Positions 57,057 to 64,000 of a stretch of 64,000 nt of DNA are shown here, in pieces. The notes below the pieces were generated by a model. The model saw only the letters and a program-made list of their open reading frames with translations. It was not told the origin of the DNA and did no database searches. Location: contig CM060112.1 in NCBI GenBank assembly GCA_030522415.1, positions 9,197,501-9,261,500 of the forward strand. The letters are read 5' to 3'. Positions within the stretch are counted from its first letter, which is position 1. Every line of letters starts with the position of its first letter. This stretch comes from Channallabes apus. Its lineage: Eukaryota; Chordata; Actinopteri; Siluriformes; Clariidae. A program made the position numbers and the translations under genes.

Positions 57057-59447
57057 TTAGTGATTTAATTATTATTTGTTATTTATTTTATTGGGACCAT
57101 GTACAGCTTTTTAGCTCAGCTTTTTAGATCAATTTTTTATGTTATTTCATCCTAAAATGACTTGCTTTTTCCATAATCAGCTCTCTGGGCTTTATGGTTA
57201 TTTATCTTTTCTAACAACAATTGCAGTCTTCACAGGTGAAACCCAGGACTTAAACAAAACACACACGCATTCATATTAACAATATAAACAACCCATCTAA
57301 CAAGCCACACTTGGGCAACAACAGATACAACAGGATTTTTTATCACTTAAAAATTGGGTGGGTTACAACAAATGTAATCATGTTATATGTTGTTTAATAC
57401 ATCAAAAGATACCTAATAGAAAAAAATCTATCATCTTAGATTTGTTTTTTTGATCCTAAGTCACAAATAATTGACCTTTCTTTTCTGATTGCCACTTTGC
57501 TCTTATCATTTCAGTCTTTATAGGATGCTCCGAAACTTTATCTCCTCCACAGATTATGGTGTGACATCCACGCTCAATCTTTCTCAAATTGAAAAAATTC
57601 TCAAATTTTCTTGCATTTGCTTACTGTGTGCATGTGCAATGCTATGACCCCATTTTGTTTTCAATCTCACACCTTTGGATTTATTGCATGTTTGAATTAC
57701 TGCCTCTGACTTCCTGTACCCATTGCGTTCTCCACTATCGGTAACTGTAAGTGCTCCTCCGTATTACCTATTAAACTCTGCTTTTACTGTAGATACTCCT
57801 TTACCTTTTTGAAGCTATATTATAGCCTGTGACTGTATAATCTGGCCGGTTATGAATCCAGAAGAGATTGGCCAGCTAAGATCTGCATTGAAAACCAGGT
57901 GTTCTACTTGGCACACACCAGCGAGACAGACCTGAGTGCATTTGTGACCTGTTGGATGTCACTGAAACCCTTGCCTCCATGACTGTTTAAATTCAGCAGA
58001 TGCAAGCCCCCCCAACACAGTTTCTGCCCCTCCCCTTTCTGTTGCCGATCCACTATCGCGAAACAAGCCTTTTCGTCCCACTGACTTATGATTGTGACCC
58101 TAACATCTGACGATCCTCCCTATCCCAGTGTTCACTAGTCCTTGAACTACAGGTCTCATCATTTTCTACCAAATGGTCTAAGGTGACCTATGTAATACCC
58201 CTTCTTTCCAGAAAGGCTGGAAAATGAGCAATGGCAGTATGAGATGCAAAGAATGGATGCATGTGCAAACTTCTGGTCCTTTATTGACAAAATAAGGGGT
58301 CTGAATGTCCCCCTTCCATGACTTTTCTCAGTAGACTCTTGGACCCATTAAAGGACGAGTTATTAGGACAGGAACTACCATGTAGTCTTCAAGACCTCAT
58401 TCACCTATCAGATTGTATTGATGCTCTCAACCATCTCAGACAATGGGAGCAAAACCAGGACACCAGGGCAGTCTAGTCCCCAACTCCTCCTTTTCCTTCA
58501 AAACCTCCTGTGGTGGGCCACACTCACATTTCTCCAAATAAGCACAGACAATGGTGGAACTAAGGGGCATGTTTCTACTGCAGCCAGTCTGACCATCTTA
58601 TACTGTACAAGCCTGTATATTAAACGTCAAGGCCCTCGTTGATACTGGGAATGCAGAATGGCCCAAGCCATAAATGTTTCCCAGATCACCATTCATGTTT
58701 CCCAGTGTCCCATACCATTCATGCCCTTGTAGACTACAGAGCCAACCAAAACCTGATCTGCTCATCCATGGCCCCCATAACACATCAAACTGCCCATTCA
58801 TCATTAAAGACTCCAGTTATCCTGGGACTCCACTGGCTAGATCTACACAACCCACAAATTGATTGGGCCAAGAAAAGTTTCCTGGACTGGAGCATGTTCT
58901 GCCATGTTCAGGTGTTACAAAGACTCTGAGGGAATTCAAATAGACCCATCCAAGCTCAAAGCAATCTTGGAGTGGCCAATGCTCTCCTCGAAATGGGAAC
59001 TCCATTTCCTGGGATGAGTCAACTTTTACTGCCAATCAGGAATTGTAGCTCTGTGGCCTCAACCCTTACTACCCTCACCTCCACAAAATTCCTGTTTCAG
59101 TGTACTCACTGGCTGACAAAGCCTTTTCAACCACCAAACTATTCATCACCTCTGCCCCTGTTGTCACATTCCCCGGCCTTTGCCTTCAATGTGTGGTTGA
59201 AGTAGATCTGTCAGAAAGAAAGCTGTCCTGTCTCAAAGGTCCCACAAGGACAATAAGCTCCACCTGGTCCTTCTTCTCTCATCCCCTCTCTGTATCATAA
59301 CTATGACATTAGAGTCATAGGACTGGAGGCATTGAATGGAGAGAGCAAAACACCCCTATTTCATCATTTTCATTGGTCATTTGTTTAGATTCAACTTCAT
59401 GCTCTCTTACCGCACAGGTTCCAAGACCACCATAGCCAAGTGATGCA

Positions 59448-59670
59448 TAAGGGATAGAATGCAAGTCCCCCCTGGGTAACATGCCAGTGTGGAACTGTGA
59501 CCCCCATTCTAGTACCAGAGTGTGTGTGGAGGCAAGGATGAAGAGTTTGTCCCGTGGCACATTGCTGGGGCCAAGTTCTTGCTTAAGGATGAAGAGTTTG
59601 TGAATGGGGGTCACAGTTCCACACTGGCATGTTACCCAGGGGGCACTTGCATTCTATCCCTTATACAGCA
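59448..59670. repeat. ~60-bp inverted duplication in the Gypsy relic
   Basis: agaatgcaagtcccccctgg...gtgtggaactgtgaccccca (left) is the near-perfect reverse complement of gggggtcacagttccacact...cattctatccctta (right). The arms are about 63 bp, with a spacer of about 95 bp. A second direct word, aggatgaagagtttgt, occurs at 59537 and 59588. Confidence 0.9.
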
Positions 59671-60028
59671 GTGCTTCTGGTGGCCAACCGTTAAAGAGGA
59701 CATGAGAAGGTTCATAGAATCATGTGACATGTACCTGGAATGAAACCACTTATTACCCTCTTGAGGATTTTTGAGGTCTCTACCAATCCCACATTGGCCT
59801 TGGTTACACATCTCCCTCACCTTCAGAAGGAAACACCTGCGTTTTGACAGTGGTCAATGAATTCTCCAACTCCACCCACTTTATTCCACTGCCCAAACAC
59901 TTAGTACGTTAGAACTTTTAATACTTCATGTCGTCCGACTTCTGGTGGACTTTTTATCTGATAGGGGCCCTCAATTCTCTGCACAGAACTGGAAAGCTTT
60001 CAGTAAACGTATCGGTTTATCAGCTTAT

Positions 60029-60316
60029 AAGCACCACACCAAGCCTCTCTTCCGGCTATCACCCTCAAAGCAGTAGACAGTCCAAATATATCAACCATAT
60101 TGAGAAATATCTCAGATGCATGGCATCATTTAACTCAGCTTCATGGAAAAGAATGGCCTCCCCACATGTCCCAAGCACCACACCAAGCCTCTCTTCCGGC
60201 TATCACCCTCAAAGCAGTAGACAGTCCAAATATATCAACCATATTGAGAAATATCTCAGATGCATGGCATCATTTAACTCAGCTTCATGGAAAAGAATGG
60301 CCTCCCCACATGTCCC
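60029..60316 (+). repeat. Perfect 144-bp tandem duplication
   Basis: Two copies with an offset of exactly 144 bp (48 codons), beginning aagcaccacaccaagcctct and ending ccccacatgtccc. I see no mismatch between copies, although the host element is old. Confidence 0.92.
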
Positions 60317-61075
60317 TCTTCCAGGGCTTTTTTAGGAAACCAAACACTATTGTTCTTTGCCACTCAGTCCATCCCTCCCACACCACCTCGTCTCATTGAT
60401 GAGGTGAATCCTTTATGTTTTGCAAGCTCCACAAATCTCTTTGCCGAGGGTGTGACCTGCAATATTTCATAGCCTGGGAGGGTTATGTCCCTGAAGAAAA
60501 GTTGGGTGCCTGCCAGGTTAATCATTGATTTGTCCTTGATTAGGGAATTTACAGACTCTGGTGGGATCCGTAGGAGGGGGATACTATCACTACCCGCCAA
60601 ACCATGTCTACGCCTTCTACGGCTTTTCTCTTCCATGCTCCAGTCTGCATCTTAGGTTTGATCACCTCAGTCATCGCTCTGAGCACACCTGTTGACACTT
60701 TGCTCTCATAATTTCCATCTACACTCCAAAGGACACTCCAAAACGTAAATCCCTTGCCAAATTATCGTGTGCTATCCACACTCAATATTCTCACATTTGA
60801 TTGCATTTGTTTACTATGTTCATGAACCGGTTTGTTTTTGACCTCGCCTTGCCTCACGCCCTTTGATTTATTACATGTTTGGATTACCAACCTTGAGACT
60901 GTCTATCGTTTCTGGATTTCTTGCATGTTTCGATTACAGGCTCTGACTTCCAATTGTTCTCATATATCTCGAGTTTGTCATTTGGATAATCGCATGCTTG
61001 AAATATTATACACCAGAACCAACTACCGCAGTCCCCACCATGAGAAATCTACAGTAAGTGATCCTAACTGTTAAA

Positions 61076-63180
61076 TAACCAGTGTCTTTTTTTTCAGAGG
61101 TCAGTGGCACTGAATCAATAAGTGAGTTTTTTTAATTGTAGGGCTCAGGCACGCATGACTTATCCAGTCATTTAATGCACCAATTGTCAAAATCTTTAAG
61201 TCTAAGACCCTATTTGTTCATAATAATAATCATTGGTGGCCACAACTGAGTTGTAATTAGCAAATAATACACATGTAGAAGAAACTGTATTAAACATTTT
61301 ACTTAAGTGTACATGGTAATACAGGGTAAAACAAATTAAGTTTATTTCCTGATTTAAAACAATAGCACAAATGACAATAGTATTACCTAAATGTAGCCTT
61401 GTTTCTTTCAGCTCTCCTTGTGGTATAGACATCTAATGTTTGGGAAAGATAGCTTTTGGATAGGGGAATAGTGAAGATGTCAACAAAAACTGCGTGTCAT
61501 CTATCAAAATAATATGTTATTTATGTGCATATGAAGCTTTCTCTGTCTTTTTTGTGGACAGCTTAATAAATAAACAGAAATGTGTCCCTTTTACTTGTTT
61601 ACAAGCTGCAGGAACTCCCGACATAACGTGAGCAAGTTCTTAGGACATCAGAAAACAAAAACATTGTTTTTCATCCACAAATAATTTTCCAACAAGGCAA
61701 CAGTAAAAGAAGAAAACCTTGATGGCACAGTTTATTTTGGTGTATGTCTTTCTTTTCATTTTGCAGTGCTCCTTTCCTAGGACTGGTGTGTCCCTGAACG
61801 AAACATGTTTTAGTGCATTGCAAATTTGGATCTGTTAAAGTAAAAACTAAATATACAAATGTTTATATTGTTATTTACATTTATCTATTTATTAAGGTGG
61901 ATATGAAAGGATTTATGCGTAAAGTATTCTTATGGAAATTTACACAATAAAGTTGATACTCATGAAAAAAATGATATATATTAATATTTATATTTAATTA
62001 TGCTGTTAAATATTAGTTTAGACCTTTCTCACTCTCTCTCTTTATTTAGCGTGACAGTTAGATCGTGCTAGATTTTAACTGACTTAAACATTTAGGAGGA
62101 ATGTCACTTTTGCCACTCCAATTTGGCACGGTTACATTTAGCAGTTATTATGTGGCCGTTATGTTTTGTTCTTTTTTTATTGTTTGTTTTATGGAAGTTT
62201 AAAAATCATAATTTAAAGAAAAAAAATATTATTTTCTCCTACTTTGCGTGTCTTTCACCATCTCCTTAAGACAGAGCCAGTGTGCACACTTATCTTAGAT
62301 AATTGAATGCTGGATTGGCTAATCAGGTTTACAAACAGGAAATGCAGTTAGCGGGATCTTAATTCATGAGAGAATTGGATCATGCTCATGTCAATTTACC
62401 CATACTTGTTTTCTTTTTATGAACTAGACTTTCATGAACTAGGACCCTGATGCTCTATGAAATGTTTAAAATATATTTAGAAAACCCTTTACCCTTTTGT
62501 CTTTTTCTTTGCTTTTAAAATGTTTTTAAGAGTGCTTTTTGTCCCACAGTTTGCAATGAAAAATTATTTATAATGATTCCATCTTGAGTTTGAACTGGTA
62601 AAACCTTTTTGAAGTTATGTTTCTGTTGGTGAAAAGCTGAACTGAAGATTCTTTAGGGGTTCAATAAACATCTGAAATTTTTAAGTTGAAGATCAACACT
62701 GGTTTAGCTGGTTCTGGAATTACTGTTTTAGAATTTATAAAAAGGAAGCATGAGGAACAACCTAATATGGGCAACATCTAACACAGACTTTTTTATGTTA
62801 TTACACAAGGTCAAACAGCATGTAGTTCTGCTCACATTCACACATTTGCAAACGATGGTCTGCCGCCAAGTTTCAGAATGATGAGCCTGTGTTCACAAGA
62901 AATCTGTGCCAAAGGAGAGGGTGGTTTCAGGGCATGTATGTCTTTATTTATTTATTTATTTAAAAATGTGCATTTAAGTTTTTGTAATAACAATTTTGAA
63001 ACATGTGACCCTCGCACAATGAATATTAGATTGGCTAAATGTTAAATTGTTAAAGTACAAAACTGAGGGTTGATATGAAATACAGTGCCCTCCATACTGC
63101 AAGATTAGTTATTACACAGCATTAAAATATATATACAAAGTAATGTATATTTACATTAAATAAAACCATGAAGTTCTCTA
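61076..63180. other. Gene-poor stretch
   Basis: AT-rich DNA with simple tracts (CTCTCT near 62035, TTTA near 62945). I see no supported gene or mobile element. Confidence 0.5.
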
Positions 63181-63184
63181 TATG

Positions 63185-63390
63185 TTTTAGTTGGAGGACG
63201 CCAGGGGGTCGATGTTGATCTCCCGGGGTGAGGTCACTGAGGGAATAAAGCCCCGGGAGTAATCAAGATCTTTTCAGAAATGGTGAAGGGTCAGGGTAGT
63301 GGTTCCCCTCTTCAAAAAAGGGGACCAGAGGGTGTGTGCCAACTACAGGGACATCACACTACTCAGCCTCCCTGGGAAAAGCTGAGATTC
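63185..63390 (+). pseudogene. LINE reverse transcriptase fragment
   Basis: The translation contains VPLFKKGDQRVCANYRDITL and LLSLPGK, an early block of non-LTR retrotransposon reverse transcriptases. It is isolated and breaks off at about 63390. Confidence 0.75.
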
Positions 63391-63574
63391 AAGCTGCCGT
63401 CACGACTGCTCCGACCACCTTTTCATTGTTTTTGCTCTTTAAGTTAGTTTTCAGTGTTTTAAAATTGGCAAAATCACCACCATTGAGTACATTAGGTATG
63501 ATAGAGACACTCTTGTTTCTATTGGTATACAATGTACTCACAATTCGACATTTTTAACTCCATATCCGAGCTGG

Positions 63575-64000
63575 CCGAGTGAGATCCTGAGGGAGAACAA
63601 TGGACGCGACACGAAGCGGCGGCCCCGAGGGAAACGAGCGGGCGTCAGGAACCGGCTGAGAGCTCGTGCACACCGCACACCTCTGCCTAGCATCCTGCTC
63701 GCCAATGTCCAGTCACTGGAGAACAAACTCGATGACCTCAGGGCCAGGATATAGTTCCAGAGAGACATTCGGGACTGCAATCTCCTCTGCTTCACCGAAA
63801 CATGGCTGAACCCAGCGGTGCCAGACCACGCCATACAACCAGCCGAGTTCTTCTCGGTTCACCGCATGGACAGGACGCGGGACTCGGGGAAGTCAAGGGG
63901 AGGCGGCATGTGTTTAATGGTGAACAACAGCTGGTGCAACAGCGCGAGCGTTGTTCCTCTTACACGCTCCTGCACACCAAACCTGGAACTACTGTCCATC
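63575..64000 (+). pseudogene. LINE endonuclease region, runs off the window
   Basis: The frame includes PRGKRAGVRNRLRARAHRTP, LPSILLANVQSLENKLDDLR and LLCFTETWLNPAVPDH, the start of an APE-type endonuclease domain (Asn and the catalytic ETW Glu are visible). An in-frame TAG follows DLRARI near 63752. The fish L2/Rex1-like lineage is likely but not certain. The downstream part is outside the window. Confidence 0.8.

Larger units (their letters stand above)
57852..60640 (+). pseudogene. Gypsy gag-pol relic
   Basis: A gag start-like MNPEEIGQLRSAL lies at 57852. A protease active-site phrase VKALVDTG lies near 58626, followed by VILGLHWLDLHNPQIDW. The end of the reverse transcriptase region is seen near 58950 (SKLKAILEWP); the YLDD core is not found and seems deleted. 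Integrase pieces include the zinc region (FWWPTVKEDMRRFIESC), SDRGPQFS-like text near 59960, and SSRQSKYINHIEKYLRC. A chromodomain-like AWEGYVPEEK lies near 60470. It is non-functional. Confidence 0.8.
57540..61075 (+). mobile_element. Degenerate chromodomain Gypsy element
   Basis: Plus-strand relic with diverged LTR-like ends at about 57540-57835 and 60740-61075 (shared words: gcatttgcttactgtg versus gcatttgtttactatg, and tggatttattgcatgttt versus tgatttattacatgttt). The order gag, protease, reverse transcriptase, integrase and chromodomain is preserved, but with many stops and deletions. It is older than the element at 16759-21368. LTR edges are approximate. Confidence 0.8.

Overview
This window looks like AT-rich, transposon-dense genomic DNA from a ray-finned fish. 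It carries at least ten Tc1/mariner-like copies or fragments, tRNA-headed fish SINEs, chromodomain-type Gypsy elements, Harbinger, hAT and piggyBac relics, LINE pieces and long (CA)n/(TA)n microsatellites. An ostariophysan such as a catfish would fit, but the sequence alone does not prove it. There is no operon structure; all host coding sequence I can support belongs to one family of leucine-rich-repeat (LRR) surface proteins, all on the minus strand.

Layout. 0-3 kb: repeats. 3.2-5.6 kb: intact LRR gene 1 (LRR domain, LRRCT, Thr-rich mucin-like stalk, one membrane segment, short tail). 5.6-11.15 kb: its promoter, noncoding first exon and 5' flank. 11.16-14.35 kb: Tc1-like and hAT insertions. 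14.4-15.8 kb: LRR gene 2, a close paralogue cut off at the start of the stalk. 15.8-27.6 kb: the duplicated 5' flank, interrupted by a Gypsy element (16.76-21.37 kb) and by a Tc1-like element that itself holds two SINEs and a 2.4-kb TA-flanked DNA element. 27.9-33.4 kb: piggyBac, LINE, LTR-like and SINE debris plus a GC-rich two-repeat reading frame. 33.45-33.6 kb: a third, orphan copy of the LRR promoter/first exon. 36.2-37.8 kb: an LRRC15-like gene. 38-46 kb: introns or intergenic DNA with old transposons. 46.4-50.7 kb: a Tc1-like element with an open transposase frame, followed by a candidate foldback element with a second Tc1-like element nested in it. 50.7-57 kb: old SINEs and a decayed tRNA-Glu cluster, one member split by a retroposon. 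57.5-61.1 kb: a degenerate second Gypsy element. 63.2-64 kb: LINE pieces, the last running off the window.

How it fits together. Genes 1 and 2 and their 5' flanks are a tandem segmental duplication. Because both copies survive, several insertions (Harbinger, SINE, Gypsy, Tc1) can be read against an empty or pre-insertion site in the other copy. The three promoter blocks share two GATA motifs at nearly constant spacing and a splice donor; this would fit blood-cell or thrombocyte expression, which is inference. The best leads are the orphan third promoter, the start-codon correction for genes 1 and 2, the candidate foldback element with a 10-bp target duplication, the GC-rich repeat reading frame at 28.9-30.15 kb, and several local template-switch-like rearrangements.
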